Origin: Hymenoscyphus infarciens
Lineage: Eukaryota > Ascomycota > Leotiomycetes > Helotiales > Helotiaceae
Assembly: GCA_001414345.1 (NCBI GenBank)
Contig: LLCB01000103.1
Location: 1 to 64,000, forward strand
DNA: 64,000 nt
Reading direction: 5' to 3'
Each line of letters starts with the position of its first letter. The first letter of the stretch is position 1. The position numbers were made by a program, and so were the translations under genes. Shown piece after piece: positions 49,906 to 61,552 of the stretch. Under the pieces are notes generated by a model. It did no database searches. It saw only the letters and a list, made by a program, of their open reading frames with translations, and was not told the origin of the DNA.

Positions 49906-50079
49906 CTTTATCCGGTGTTATATTTAAGAAGGCACTTATTCACCTAGTAGGTATATATCTAAGCTTCTCTTAGATATATATTATAGAACCTTATTTAATA
50001 CTCTATATACTCTCTTTATTCCGCTAGAATATAGAGAGATTATAAGTCCTTATAGTAAGGGTCGATATCACCTCTATAG

Positions 50080-50817
50080 GTCTGAAGGCTCTCTATCTAC
50101 TAACCCTCTATCTACTAGCTCTCTACTAGCTCTCTATCTACGAAGCTCGAAGCTATTTATTTATAAAGCTATTTATCTATAAAGCTATCTACGAAGCTAT
50201 TTGCGAAGCTATCTACAAAGCCAGCTCTCTACTAGCTCTCTACTAGCTCTCTATCTATAAAGGCTCTCTATCTATAAAGGCTCTTTATCTACGAAGGCTC
50301 TCTATCTACTAGCTCTCTAGCTCTCTATCTACTAACCCTCTATCTACGAAGCCATTTGCGAAGCTATCTGCCAGCTCTCTACTAGCTTACTAGCTCTTCA
50401 CTAGCTTACCAGCTCTCCACTAGCTTACCAGCTCTCTACTAGCTTGCCAGCTCTTTACTAGCTCTCTATCTATAAAGCTCTTTATCTGCGAAGCTCGAAG
50501 CTATTTATCTACGAAGCTATTTATCTACGAAGCTATTTATCTACGAAGCTATTTATCTACGAAGCTATTCATCTACGAAGCCATTCATCTATAAAGCTAT
50601 TCATCTACGAAGCTATTTATCTATAAAGCTATCTACTAGCTCTTTACTAGCTTACAAGCTCTTCGCTAGCTTACTAGCTCTCTACTAGCTCTCTATCTAG
50701 GAAGCTCTTTATCTACAAAGCTATTTATCTCTAAAGCTCTCTATCTATAAAGCTATTTATCTCTAAAGCTCTCTATCTATAAAGCTATCTATAAAGCTAT
50801 TATCTACTAGCCCTATA
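50080..50817. repeat. Composite AGCTCTCTATCTA / GAAGCTATTTATCTAC array
   Basis: About 740 bp built from words such as CTCTCTATCTACTAG, AGCTTACCAGCTCTC and GAAGCTATTTATCTAC in changing order. Pyrimidine-rich on plus. Between 49,906 and 50,080, and between 50,818 and 51,060, nothing is recognised. Confidence 0.8.
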
Positions 50818-51059
50818 TATTATTACTAACCAGCTTTATTAACTCACTCTTTATCTCTCTTATATACTCCTACTTATTATCGCTATATTAGGTAGATTTA
50901 AGTAGTTTTATAGATAAAGAATAAATAATTTTCTTATAGCTTACCTTTATATTAATTCTCGTTTTAATTAAGTATCTACCTAATTATCTTATAATAGTCT
51001 TAGAATAAGACTAAGTAGCTTTAATAATATATTAGAGATATATTAGAATAATATAAGTT

Positions 51060-51492
51060 AAGTTTTTAAAAAAGTTATAATATACCTTAAGTAAGTTAAA
51101 GACATAGTTTAAGTTTTTAAAAAAGTTATAATATATCTTAAGTAGGTTAAAGACATAGTTTAAGTTTTTAAAAAAGTTATAATATACCTTAAGTAGGTTA
51201 AAGACATAGTTTAAGTTTTTAGAAAAGTTATAATATACCTTAAGTAGGTTAAAGACATGGTTTAAGTTTTTAGAAAAGTTATAATATATCTTAAATAAGG
51301 TAGAGACATAGTTTAAGTTTTTATAAAAGTTATAATATATCTTAAGTAGGTTAAAGACATAGTTTAAGTTTTTAGAAAAGTTATAATATACCTTAAGTAA
51401 GTTAAAGACATAGTTTAAGTTTTTATAAAAGTTATAATATACCTTAAGTAGGTTAAAGACATAGTTTAAGTTTTTAGAAAAGTTATAATATA
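51060..51492. repeat. 51-bp minisatellite (8.5 copies)
   Basis: Unit starting AAGTTTTTAAAAAAGTTATA and ending GGTTAAAGACATAGTTT, eight and a half copies with very low divergence. It abuts the right arm of a TIR element at 51,493. Confidence 0.9.
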
Positions 51493-51710
51493 GTTTAAAT
51501 CACGAACTCGATTTCTAATACGAGTTTATAAACATTTTAAACCGATTTATAACCTAGCTTAACACTGCTTTCTATCTTAAACTCGACTTAACCTATATTA
51601 TAAACTAATTCGAGGTAGCTTATAACACGACTTAAATCGTTAAATCGTCTCTAACTCTATGTCGAATCAGACTTAACTCTATCTTAAAACCCTCCTAGTA
51701 GGTATATAAG
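51493..51710 (+). mobile_element. Right end of a third FI-like TIR element
   Basis: The last 30 bp read, in reverse complement, CTTATATACCTACTAGGAGG then GTTTTAAG, clearly related to the FI right terminus, and TA follows at 51,711-51,712. The arm contains ACTCGACTTAA and TTATAACACGACTTAA half-sites but differs from FI and FII arms. No left end was found; the 51-bp array may be part of the element. Confidence 0.55.
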
Positions 51711-52679
51711 TAGTAAAGTAGTATAGTAGAGAGTTAGAGAGTAATTAGATAGCTAAGTAATCTAATTCTTCAAAGAGTTAAGAAGAACTTTAAAATGTTT
51801 TAACTACTTATTTCTAATTATTAAGTCTTACTATCTAAGGCCTAAGATAATAAAGAGATAGTTATAGATATAGTTATATAAACTACGTTACTTTACTCTT
51901 ACTACTACTAATATAACTAAAAATAGGTACTAAGTAAGGTAATTTCTAAATATATAAATATATTACTTAGAATATTTATAATACTAAAAGTTAGTTTAGA
52001 AAAAAGTAACTACTTCTATCTATAAGTATCTACTAAAGCTTATATTTTAATACTATATCTATATATACTAAGTGTAGTAACTATAAGGAATTATTTTCCT
52101 TCTATAAGCTAGAAAAGGTTAAGATTTAATAGAGTATATTTATATAAGCCTAAGAAGGCGTTTTTACTTAGGCTTTCTCGTTTTCCTCTTCCTCTTAACT
52201 TAGATTAGAGTTAGAGTACTTTTTAAAAGATTAGTTCTTATATTAATTATCTTTTAAAGCTATCACTTGAATACTAAGTAACTTATAGTAATCGAGTTTA
52301 AAATACTCTAACTTAATATAATAGTAATACTTTATACTAGTAGAGACTTAGTCTATAGACGTAGCTTTTAATCTTTTACTAATAGAAGAGAGTTTAGAAG
52401 TTTATAAAGCTAAGTAGAATAGAGTTTATATATAGATAGTAAGAGTCTTATAGCTAAGCTTAATAAGAATTAGAAGGTGTTTATCTTCTTATATAAAGAG
52501 CTTATTATTACTAGTTTATCTATAATAGTAATACTAGCTATATATAACTTAGTATTTTAGTACTATTTCTTATCTATATCTAAAAGATCTATTACTATCT
52601 CTTTAAAGTTATTTTTCTAATCTCTCTTTCTTATAATAGTAAGGCTTCTAAGCTATAAAAAATCTTCTCTTATATATAA

Positions 52680-53110
52680 TAGAATCTTTCTAGGTCTAAT
52701 ACCTCTCTAAATATAGTTATACTTAGGAAGTAACTTTTGTATTCTAAAAAAGTTTCTCTTATATAATCTTTTCCTTCTATTTAAAGAGCTTAAAAGGCGT
52801 TCTAAGTAGTCTCTTTTTTATAACTAGTTAAAAAGTAAGTATTAAGAAGTTTAATTATTTCTTTATAATTATTAAATACTATCTTACTTATATTAGACTT
52901 ATATTAGAGCTCTAAGTAGTTCTAAGTAAGTTTTATAGTTATTCTTTAAATAAGAGCTTTATAAGTTATAAGTATATAGTAATAGTTAGTATTTACTAGG
53001 AGTCTATCTCTTATAGATATTCTCTATTACTTATAGATAGATAACGTGTTATTATCTAAAGGTTTAATTTTTACTATATTCTTACTTTTAGCTAGTTAGA
53101 GTCTCTTTAG
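52680..53110 (-). pseudogene. Gypsy-type gag fragment
   Basis: Minus strand from about 53,090 reads DRLLVNTNYYYILITYKAL, then FNNYKEIIKLLNTYF, a YKKETT block, and ALQIEGKDYIRETFLEYKSY (one stop read as Gln). This is the capsid pattern seen in fungal retrotransposon gag (a YxEIIxLL segment, then an xNAFxALxxG segment). Upstream on minus, around 53,400, there is an Arg/Lys/Glu-rich, coiled-coil-like stretch that could be its N terminus. No pol was found with it. Confidence 0.5.
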
Positions 53111-55490
53111 TAGGCTTTTAAGTTACTAATAAATCAATTATAATTAAGAAGAGAGGTTATTAAAAGTAATATTTAATAACTAAAAGAGATCTAAAGTAAG
53201 ATATAATAAGAACGAAGAGTTATTAGATAATTAAAAGAGAGGAGTTAAGATATATTTATTATCTAATAAGTAGTTATAAACGTCTTCTATTATTACTTCT
53301 AACTTAGTAATCCTATTCGAACTTCTCTATGTTTTAGCTCTTATTTCTTAGTTTTTAGCTTTTAAAGCTTAAACTATATCTTATATCTTATCTATATTAG
53401 AGATGTCTCTTTTATCTTTCTAGACTTAAGAAGCTAAGCTCTTTCTCTTATTATTATAAGATCTCTTATTCTTAGAAGTATAAGTATAAGTTATAAACCT
53501 TTTAGTAGGTACTTAACTATGTTCTCTAATAGAGAGCTCTATACTAAGAAGTAGAGCTTAGAAAGAACTTAAAGTCGCTTCTAGTTTAGATATATTAAGA
53601 TCTATAAAGAAGAGTTAAGAGAGTAATTTAAGAGTCTTCTAGTAACTTAAATAACTATCTAAATTATATATAGTATTCTCTATATAGAGAGAGTTATTAA
53701 GAACCTTAGAAACACTTAGTCTATTCTATTCTCTTTAATATATTAAGAATATAATTTTACTAGCTATTTAATAGATACTAAACTCTAATATTACTAGTTA
53801 TCTATAAGGTCTCTAGAATCGTAGCTATTTAGAGAGTTATTATAACTAGAGTCTAATTCTAGCTTAAATAGAGTTAGATATAGCAACGTCTTAAATAAAA
53901 TATTATAATAGACTATCTCTAGTAAAGAAGACTTTAGTCTTTTTATATAATATTATAAAATATATATAACTATTAAAGAGATATATACTTAGAAGTATAT
54001 TTAAAAGAATAATATATATAGATACTAGATACTAATATATAAGAAAAGACTAACTTAGTCTTCTCTTATTCTAAATAAGAGTATCTATATATAAGAGATT
54101 AGATACTATAAAAGTCTAATAATAATAATATCTAAGTTCTATCTAATATAGCTAATACTAAATAATAAGAGCTAAAAAGCTAAATATCTCTTTAGTTATT
54201 CTTATACTCTACGTGATTTAGTAGAACGCGGTTCTAATCTTATATTTCTAGCTCTAACGCGACTAAATATTTAAACTATTATCTTATTCTTTAAACTCTA
54301 CTAAAGTATATAATAATATAGAAATTAAATAATGATTTATCTATAATCTTATATTTAAAAAGCTCTACTAAAAAAATATCATTTTAGCGTAAGTTAGTCT
54401 ATAATACGAGTATATAAGCTAAGTTTCTCTTATCTACTTCTATTACTTCTACTACTTCTACCGCCTCTTTTATACTCTTTTATTCTTCTTTTTAATTAAT
54501 ATACCTCCTCTAGAATAGCGTAAGGCTAATACTACTCCTAGTACGAAAAAGTCTACTAAAAGAGCTCTAAAAGCTACTAAAAAAGTTCTTAAAAAGAAGG
54601 CCTCTTAAGTACGCCTCGTAGACGTGTTTATTACTTTAATTTAGATTTTAATATCTTAGCACTTCTAAACTAGTTTAGTAGTATTATAGTTCAAAGCTAC
54701 CTAGATTTTAGTCTAAAACTACTCTAAATAAGAGTAGTTTTAAACTAGACTACTAAACGCGTCTATACGTAGAGTATAAGAATAACTAAAGAGATATAAT
54801 ATCTAAATCTTAATCTCTTTTATATATAAATATTAGATATTATTACCTTTAATATCTTTAGTTATAAAAGTATTAGTAATTCGTAATCTCGATATAGAAG
54901 TATTAGTAGTTTTACGAATACTAGTAAGTTAGAATAGCGAGCTATTATAGAAATAAGCTCTTAGTACTAACTTAGACTTAATATTAGACTATTTAGATAA
55001 AGTAAATAATAAAGCTAATATTATTAGTAATAATAATAAATACTACTTTAAAGTAGAAAATATATTTAAAAGAAAGTATAGAAAATAAACTAGCTTTAGA
55101 GAAGAATATATATAAGCTAAAGAAGAATACTTAAGTTATAAATAAAGAGACTTTCTATAGAATTATACTCTAATAACGTTAATCGAAGTTATATAATTTA
55201 TTTAAAAGTTATTACTAGTAAGTATAAAGCTTTCTATAAACTAATATTTTCTTAGCTAATAGTATACTTATTTTCGATAATAAATAAGAGATAGATAAAA
55301 AGAGAGAGAAAAGAGTAGAGATATATCTCTTAATAAATTCTAGCTAATTATTTTAGTATTATATTAGCGGATTTTAAACTATATATAAAAATTATTATTA
55401 GTTTATTTACTAAAGGTCTCGCTACTATAGTCTTCGAGTATATAGACTAAGTCTTAAAAATATCTTCATCTTATAATACCACTCTTATCT
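53111..55490. other. Unassigned RIP-type DNA up to the gene island
   Basis: 51,713-52,680 and 53,500-55,490 hold no identified gene. At 54,511-54,618 the plus strand has a Lys/Thr/Ser-rich coding-like stretch (KKSTKRALKATKKVLKKK) of unknown origin. A small inverted repeat, AAAACTACTCT at 54,715-54,725 with its complement at 54,731-54,741, lies 100 bp further on. Composition changes sharply at about 55,490. Confidence 0.5.
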
Positions 55491-55563
55491 TAGTAAACAC
55501 GCACCTCTAAAATGCTCTCTAAAATACACTTTAAAACCCACTACCTTAACAGCCTCTCCTCGC

Positions 55564-56385
55564 TTACCACTCAAAAATCCCCTCCTTATTAATGAATTTG
55601 CCCACTTCCTCATCTCTCTCACCTCTGACAACATCTACCAAGCCCTGTGCTCCAATCTCCGGTTCCCTAGCTCCATTCTTAACCCTCTCCTCGTGACCTT
55701 TCCTTCCAGTCCGACCCAAATCCGTAGTCGAATACCCAGGACAATACGTCCAAACCTTCAATCCCCTTTCCTTATACTGTCTATAAATACAAAGCGTAAA
55801 CATATTAAGCGCCGCTTTACTCGTTCTGTATTCAAGACAGGGGACATTGTAGAATTGATTCTCGGGATTTGCGCGGTCGGTGAGAGATGCGAGTTCGGTG
55901 CTCACGTTGATAAGTCTTGGATTAGGCGATCGTAAGAGGAGGGGGAGAATGGCTTGTGTTACGGCCGCGGTACCAAGGGTATTGGTTTCGAATGTTTCTC
56001 TCATATTTTCAATTAAAAATTCGGGCTGGTTTTCTTTTTTTGACATCAGACCTGCATTATTGATCAAAATGTCTAAGCGACCGAAGTCCTGGGTGATTTT
56101 TTCAGCGGCGGCGGTGATTGTTGAGTGATCTGTTAGTTCGAGGACGATGTTTGAGAGGGTCGCTGCTGCCGAGGGGTTTTCTTTTTTGATCGAGGTTATT
56201 GCTGAGAGGCCTTTCTCTTGGGTGCGGGCGCTGAGGATCAGGTGGTAGGTTGGGGTGGAGGAGAGGAGGAGGGCTGTGTGGTAGCCTATTCCTGTGTTTG
56301 CTCCTGGGGGACGATGTTAGGTTTGACTTTATACCTTTGAATTGAGTTATTTACCTGTGATCAGGATGATGGTTTTGTTCTCCAT
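55564..56385 (-). CDS. Short-chain dehydrogenase/reductase
   Basis: Spliced CDS: exon 1 56385-56355, intron 56354-56304 (51 nt, GTAAAT...CAG), exon 2 56303-55564, giving 256 residues, normal for a classical SDR. The start MENKTIILITG leads straight into the first beta strand. Cofactor site TGANTGIG (residues 10-17) is formed across the splice, which confirms the intron. NNAG at 92-95; INVST near 145; catalytic pair in YRTSK (Tyr169, Lys173); PGYSTTDL follows. It would reduce or oxidise a carbonyl/hydroxyl group with NAD(P)H in the cytosol. The insertion between the Ser region and Tyr recalls carbonyl-reductase-like SDRs, but the substrate is unknown. It is the first gene next to RIP-type DNA and appears intact. 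Confidence 0.9.
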
Positions 56386-57190
56386 TTTCTTGAGAGAGAG
56401 TGTTTTTTCTTTGTTGGATAGATTTGAATTATGGAAGCGAGGGGATGAGACTATAAGGTAGGGCGAGTGGTTTGACTACTTTTTTTGTGGTGAATTCAAA
56501 CGTGGAACCTATATACTTCCCCCTCATCGGACTTAAGATTACAAAAGGAGTTAGGGCATAACTCCGTACTTTTCCCACACCACGGCCCCATTCCGGTAAA
56601 CCATAAGTCCGTTAACTGCTGAAAAGTGATACTCGCAAAGCAGAAGAACGGGGCTTCTAATGTAAATCAAGTGTTTTACTGAGTTGTGGTGAGGAGTTTC
56701 TTAGTAGTGAATAACATCGCATAATAGGGTACGAAATAGTTGATAGAAGTCAACATTTAGACTTTGGAGCTGACTCAACGACATATGTAGATTTCCAAGA
56801 AACGATGAGAGATGTGTTTCAAAAATGCGAGTCTGTAAGTTGATTATATCCTTCTTTACCTTCCTCAGCTAGTAAGATACTAAAACCAAGGCTATAGCAA
56901 AGAATAAAACTGCTGTTTTCCACTCGAAGGTGCAGTAGGGAAAGAACTAAAGACAAATCATAATCCAAAACTCCCCCACCAAAAAGCCCGGAAGGAATAA
57001 TGTTACTGTTCTTTTGTACAAGTAGCCAATTCTCTATCATCAATGTGCTCTGAAAGCCCCCATCGGAGTCAAATTGGGCGACTTTTGAAACCTTGGACAA
57101 GTATGCTCTTACGAATTTCAAGAGAAGTCGATCCTCAAATCGACAAAAGACGTCCAATATGACCACGATTATCCCCCAAATCAGAGTTCC
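56386..57190. other. Intergenic region
   Basis: 805 bp with balanced composition. It should contain the promoter of the SDR gene and the 3' UTR of the CX9C gene. A 115-codon minus frame (57166-56819) has no recognisable content and is treated as chance or UTR. Confidence 0.6.
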
Positions 57191-58210
57191 TCACTTCGAC
57201 CTAAACGACGAAGCAATCCTATCCGCAATCGTTTCCCTTCCCTGCTCCTTCCGTATCCTCCTCTCCTCCTCCTGCTTACTATTAATAACATCCAACCGTT
57301 TCGCAACCTGAGCACCAGCAGCAATCTCAGCCTTCATAGCGTTCTCTGTCAATTCCCTCTCCTCGCCCTCTAATGTGGCAAGTTTCTTCTTCAACGGTGC
57401 CTGTATTCTTTCCCGCAGATCTGATATCTCGACCGCATCTGTCCTGCCCGTGGGATGGTCCGTATCGACTCTTTTTTTCGGAGGTGACATTAAAGGAGGG
57501 AATGCTGGGAGAGGTAGTCCATCTTCTTTCGCCTTCTCGATTGTCTTTTCTTGGTCTAGCATTCGGTGGTACAGGGTATCGGCTTGCATTTGTATTCGTT
57601 CGTCTTCTTCGCCTGTTCGATCGTATGTAGATAAATATCCCAGCGCTTTTAAGAATTTCTACAATACCCCCAATTAGCCCACACACAATCTCTGACTCTG
57701 ACAAAGAGGGAAACTAACCGATTGCATCATATAACACCTATCAAACCTCCGATTCTCCTCTCGACACATCGTAGCCTTAGCAGCCCACTTCCCCGCCCGA
57801 AAACAATCACTAACCTCCGTCTGCTCCAGCGCGCAATTCTCCAGAGCAATCCGCCCAATCTCTGCACGGCGGGATTTATAACCTTCCAGAACATCCATCA
57901 TTTTTTCTTGGTCGGACTTGCCCTCTGCTTCTACATCTTCTAGGGGCTTGTAGGTTTTCCAGAGCTCGGCGTAGCGCCCATCTTGGTAGAGGGATTTTGA
58001 GGGGACGGCTGGAGTTTTGGATTCTGAAGGGCGAGGAGCGGTAGTGATAGGCTTTTCTTCTGGAGGGGGACGGGGTGTGGGTGTCGAGGATTCGTACTTT
58101 GAGGGGGCTTCCTTTTTTAGGAAGTCGCGGAGGCTGGGATCCAGGTCGCGAAGGGCATCTTTTTTGGAGGAGGGGTCTTGGTCGGTGGATTTGGACCAGA
58201 ACCAGGACAT
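57191..58210 (-). CDS. Twin CX9C (CHCH-type) protein, probably mitochondrial
   Basis: Exon 1 58210-57719, intron 57718-57659 (60 nt, GTTAGT...TAG), exon 2 57658-57191; 319 residues. Start chosen at MSWFWSK; an in-frame ATG at 58369 would add a UTR-like, low-complexity leader. N-terminal third is Pro/Ser/Lys-rich. The core has Cys126-x9-Cys136 and Cys149-x9-Cys159, a twin CX9C pair as in proteins imported into the mitochondrial intermembrane space by the Mia40 relay. The exon junction lies just after this pair. The C-terminal half is charged and helical, possibly coiled coil (about 245-310). It is longer than small CX9C assembly factors, so the exact role is unknown. Confidence 0.85.
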
Positions 58211-58476
58211 GATTGCGATTGATTGGTGTTGGTGGGAGTTGTGGTGTTGAGGGCTTGATTGCGAAATAAATCTGGCTGACCTTGAGGTGTTACAGGGGAA
58301 GCTCAAAGCTCCGGGTTTATTCCGTAGGTGCCCCCGGCTCAATTTACCTACTAGCACACTACACGACACTTCTCTCTAGCCACAATCAATTCACAAGGCC
58401 AAGTCTAAAACTAGATTCGGTCAATCATCCTATATTTCCTGGGTGACTAATTATTCTTCAAGTCGCAACCTCCCGC

Positions 58477-59523
58477 TTAAGCTACAGGTTCCCCAAGCAG
58501 TGTCAAGTATTGCTTCACGACACTCTTCACCTGCTCCTCATAACTCAAGAACTTGAAGCCAAAGACCTCTTCCGTGCGACTAGCATCAGTCTTGGTCCTC
58601 TTCGTCTTCGCAGGTCCGTCATTTGGCAAAATGCCCTTCGTAACCGCCTCAGGGAAGTTGCGATTCACAATCTCCTTCGCCTCCTCCCAAACAGTCCCCC
58701 GCTCCCCCTCCGAGATCGCAAGAAAGTTCTGTCCGCCCTCAATCCCCGGATTCAAAGCCTCAACATGAAGTCGCGCAACATCAGTAACATGAACACTGGT
58801 ACCAGGCACCGCTCCCCATCCACTATCCCTCCCAAGCACCTGTGCAAAAGCCGCACTCACAGTGCCATCACTCACTTTGGCGGGATCAGTAACCATCTCG
58901 TTGTCACCGACCACGAAGCCGGGCATGATGTTGATGACATCCCATTCAGGCTTATTCTTCGCGATAAACTCCTTCGTAGCGACGAGAGCTCGCACTTTGC
59001 TTGCGGCGTAGGCTTCAAACGCATTTCCGTATGGTCCGGCAGGGAAGGGAATCTGATATTGGTCGTTGAATACAGTATCGACCTCTTCTTCAATAAACTC
59101 TCGCCAGGGGATAATAGCCACCTCAGAAGAAGTAATAACCACCCTCTTCACGCCCGGTGTCTTGTACGCAGACTCGAGGATCGAAGTCGTTGCCTTGAGC
59201 GCGGGAGCGATGAGTTCACTTTCGTATTGATCCGGTGTGAAGCCTTCACCTTTGATGACGGGGGATGCGAGGTGGAGGATGTACTTTACTCCTTTGACGG
59301 CTTCGTCGTAGGCATTGTCGGCAAGGATGTCTGGGACGATGACGAAGGTCAATCGCAAGCCTGGATTGAGCGATTTGACGGTTGGTGTTGCGAGTACGGC
59401 ATCTGCTTTGGCTTGGGAGCGGACGGCTGCGCGGATTGAGTACCCGGCTTGGAGGGCGAGTTGGATAGTCTTGATACCGATGAGGCCAGTGCCCCCAGTG
59501 ACGAGGATGAGTTCTCCTGACAT
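58477..59523 (-). CDS. NAD(P)-dependent reductase, extended SDR (dihydroflavonol-reductase-like)
   Basis: Intronless, 348 residues, start MSGELILVTGG. An in-frame upstream extension to 59778 reads as UTR and is not used. Glycine-rich site GGTGLIG at 10-16, Arg31 and Arg35 after the second strand (typical of NADPH use), LHLASP at 84-89, VVITSS at 128-133, and catalytic YAASK (Tyr172, Lys176), then MPGFVVG. This matches the family of dihydroflavonol 4-reductase, methylglyoxal reductase (Gre2) and ketoreductases in fungi. The likely reaction is carbonyl reduction in the cytosol; substrate unknown. It is separated by 266 bp from the CX9C gene downstream. Confidence 0.92.
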   Translation of the reverse strand: MSGELILVTGGTGLIGIKTIQLALQAGYSIRAAVRSQAKADAVLATPTVKSLNPGLRLTFVIVPDILADNAYDEAVKGVKYILHLASPVIKGEGFTPDQYESELIAPALKATTSILESAYKTPGVKRVVITSSEVAIIPWREFIEEEVDTVFNDQYQIPFPAGPYGNAFEAYAASKVRALVATKEFIAKNKPEWDVINIMPGFVVGDNEMVTDPAKVSDGTVSAAFAQVLGRDSGWGAVPGTSVHVTDVARLHVEALNPGIEGGQNFLAISEGERGTVWEEAKEIVNRNFPEAVTKGILPNDGPAKTKRTKTDASRTEEVFGFKFLSYEEQVKSVVKQYLTLLGEPVA

Positions 59524-60565
59524 TGTTGGTGTTGAGTTTATGTTTCTTGATGTGGATTGGATTGATTTGTTGTTGTTGTTGGAGATTGGTGTTGGTAGTG
59601 GTTGGACCAGAGTGAAGTATTTCAAGTGAAACTTCAACTTTGAAAGCGGTACAAGGAGTGCCAAAAGAAGAAGATTCGATTGAGTTGAGCTGAGTTCTAG
59701 ATACCCACAAACACCTGTCTTTCCTTCCCCCTTTATACAACTCCCTCCTTCTCTTCTCTGTCGCAATACTATTTGCAATTCAATTCATTATCGATCCGTG
59801 CTTACAATTCATGTTGCAGCTACCTGGTTTTCTATTTCGTGGTGTTTTCAAAAGCCTCATATAAAAAATTGCCTATTTTGGTCAATGGTGATATGTCGGT
59901 GATAAAGAAATGACCATGCTACCGGTAGCGAAATGCTCAGTAATCATTTTTCTTTACTGAACATCACGCTGCGTGACATCATTATGGGGGTAAATTGGTG
60001 TCACATGATCAGAATAATTATATGACGTGTATGGGAGAACGAGTAACCCTATCTACAAGGCCAAATCTCGAAATTGTTGCCGAGGGTTAGTCATTTTATT
60101 CAAAAAACTACATGTGGTGTAATGTCCAAACTCTTTTCCTTGCACAGCATGTTCACGGCGGAGGTGAGCAGGAAGAGCAAAATCATCGACCATGGTAAGC
60201 CTTTGGGATTCTTGGTTTGTGATTCTCCTGTTTTCTAGCCTAGTAGCCTTGCTGGTTAGATCCTCTACTCTGATCAATTTCACCGTTTGCATTGCTCTTA
60301 AAAGCTCTCTTTAAGAATTTCATTTTGCAATGGCCCTTCATTACTGTTATGTTCAATTGCAGCATACTACTCTCGTTAACTATTTATATTAATATTCTGT
60401 TATTTTAATCATTCTTATTATACTATCGTCTACTGGGTCTTGGAAAGGTAGGGTAAATACGTTGTATTCAATTTTCAACCAAGGATCTATTCCACAAAAG
60501 TAAAAAACCAAGCGACCCTTCTCGCTTACATCCCCCACCTCTCCATCAAATCCCCCGACCACTCT
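59524..60565. other. Intergenic region
   Basis: About 1 kb. The first 250 bp upstream of the reductase are pyrimidine-rich on plus near 59,720-59,760, as in many fungal promoters. A 79-codon minus frame (60292-60053) has mixed, protein-like composition (VDDFALPAHLRREHAVQG) but no match I can name. It could be an exon or chance. The rest is empty. Confidence 0.5.
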
Positions 60566-61552
60566 TCACTTCTCCTCCACACTCCCCAACCCACTCAACC
60601 CCTCCAAAGCTTTCTTCGCCTCAACCCACGCCCCATCCCCTGGATACAACGCCGCCCACAAATACGCCCACGTCAACCGCTGAATGACACCTACCTTTTC
60701 CGGACTCTCATCTGTAGTCTCACCAGCATCATATCCAGAAACCCCGCCTAGCAGATGCTCCCCTCCACAAATACTCAACAAACTCTTCGGTCCCGGCGCA
60801 AGCGTATAAGGATCAGCATGCCAATCCGCGCCTCTAGTTGTTAGATGCGGAGATACGTCTATGTCGCCGAAAACCACAAGGGTGGGTGTCTTCATAGTCC
60901 TAAAATTGGAGTATTTGAGAAACGAAAAGTTCGACGCGAAAGCACTCAAATCCTTGCCCCCATTCCCATTCCTAGGCGGTGTTAACAAAAGACTAGCGCT
61001 GATACGGGGTTCATACATATTCACACTCCCCTCTGGGAGATCAATCTGTTGACCTAAAAGAATACTTGCTGTTTGCCCACCCAATGAGTGCCCGGCTACT
61101 GCGACGCGGGTCCAGTCTAGGCGGCCTGCGAATGGGGGGGCGAGGGCTTCGATTTCGGAGGCTTGGTCGAGGATGTTTTTCATGTCTTCAACCCTAGATT
61201 TCCAGAATAATGGCGCGCCATCCGTTTCTGGTGGGAAGCTTAGCGTTTTGGAACTGAGGTGGGTGGGTTGGATAACAGCGAATCCATGCGCGGCCCAGAA
61301 ATTTACTAGGGGGCCATAGCCGTTGAGGGAGGAGAGGTTGTTGGAGTGGCCGTGGCCGTGGGAGAGGAGGATTATGGGGAGAGAGGAGCCCGTGACTGGA
61401 GCTGAGAGCTTGATTTGGAGGGGAACTAGGCGGGTGGGTGTTTGGAGGGTAATCGGGCCAAGGGAGAGAACGGGGGTTGGAGTGGGGACGGAAATTTTTG
61501 AGGCGAGGCCTTGGAGGGCGTGGTAGAATTGAGGGGCTTTTGTGGTTGCCAT
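60566..61552 (-). CDS. Alpha/beta hydrolase (PAF-acetylhydrolase/chlorophyllase-like)
   Basis: Intronless, 328 residues, start MATTKAPQFY. Signature features: LLSHGHGHS at 62-70 (oxyanion loop), nucleophile elbow GHSLGG at 154-159 with Ser156, acidic residue in FGDIDVSP (Asp230 or Asp232), and His266 in GGEHLLGG. These give a complete Ser-Asp-His triad. No signal peptide or membrane segment, so probably cytosolic. The layout fits the chlorophyllase/platelet-activating-factor acetylhydrolase group. The natural ester or amide substrate cannot be told. Divergent from the next gene with 648 bp between starts. Confidence 0.9.
   Translation of the reverse strand: MATTKAPQFYHALQGLASKISVPTPTPVLSLGPITLQTPTRLVPLQIKLSAPVTGSSLPIILLSHGHGHSNNLSSLNGYGPLVNFWAAHGFAVIQPTHLSSKTLSFPPETDGAPLFWKSRVEDMKNILDQASEIEALAPPFAGRLDWTRVAVAGHSLGGQTASILLGQQIDLPEGSVNMYEPRISASLLLTPPRNGNGGKDLSAFASNFSFLKYSNFRTMKTPTLVVFGDIDVSPHLTTRGADWHADPYTLAPGPKSLLSICGGEHLLGGVSGYDAGETTDESPEKVGVIQRLTWAYLWAALYPGDGAWVEAKKALEGLSGLGSVEEK

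Noticed and set aside
54715..54741. Inverted repeat as a terminator or RNA gene
   Set aside because: Short, AT-rich arms in RIP DNA with no gene attached; could be chance.
56819..57166. 115-codon minus ORF
   Set aside because: No motif or compositional support; sits in the expected 3' UTR/intergenic DNA.
57327..59740. Several ORFs overlapping the CX9C and reductase genes on either strand
   Set aside because: Shadow frames of the genes with intact motifs; Arg/Ser-rich and without domains.
60053..60292. 79-codon minus ORF between reductase and hydrolase
   Set aside because: Composition is not implausible, but there is no motif, no splice partner found, and it is short; left as intergenic.
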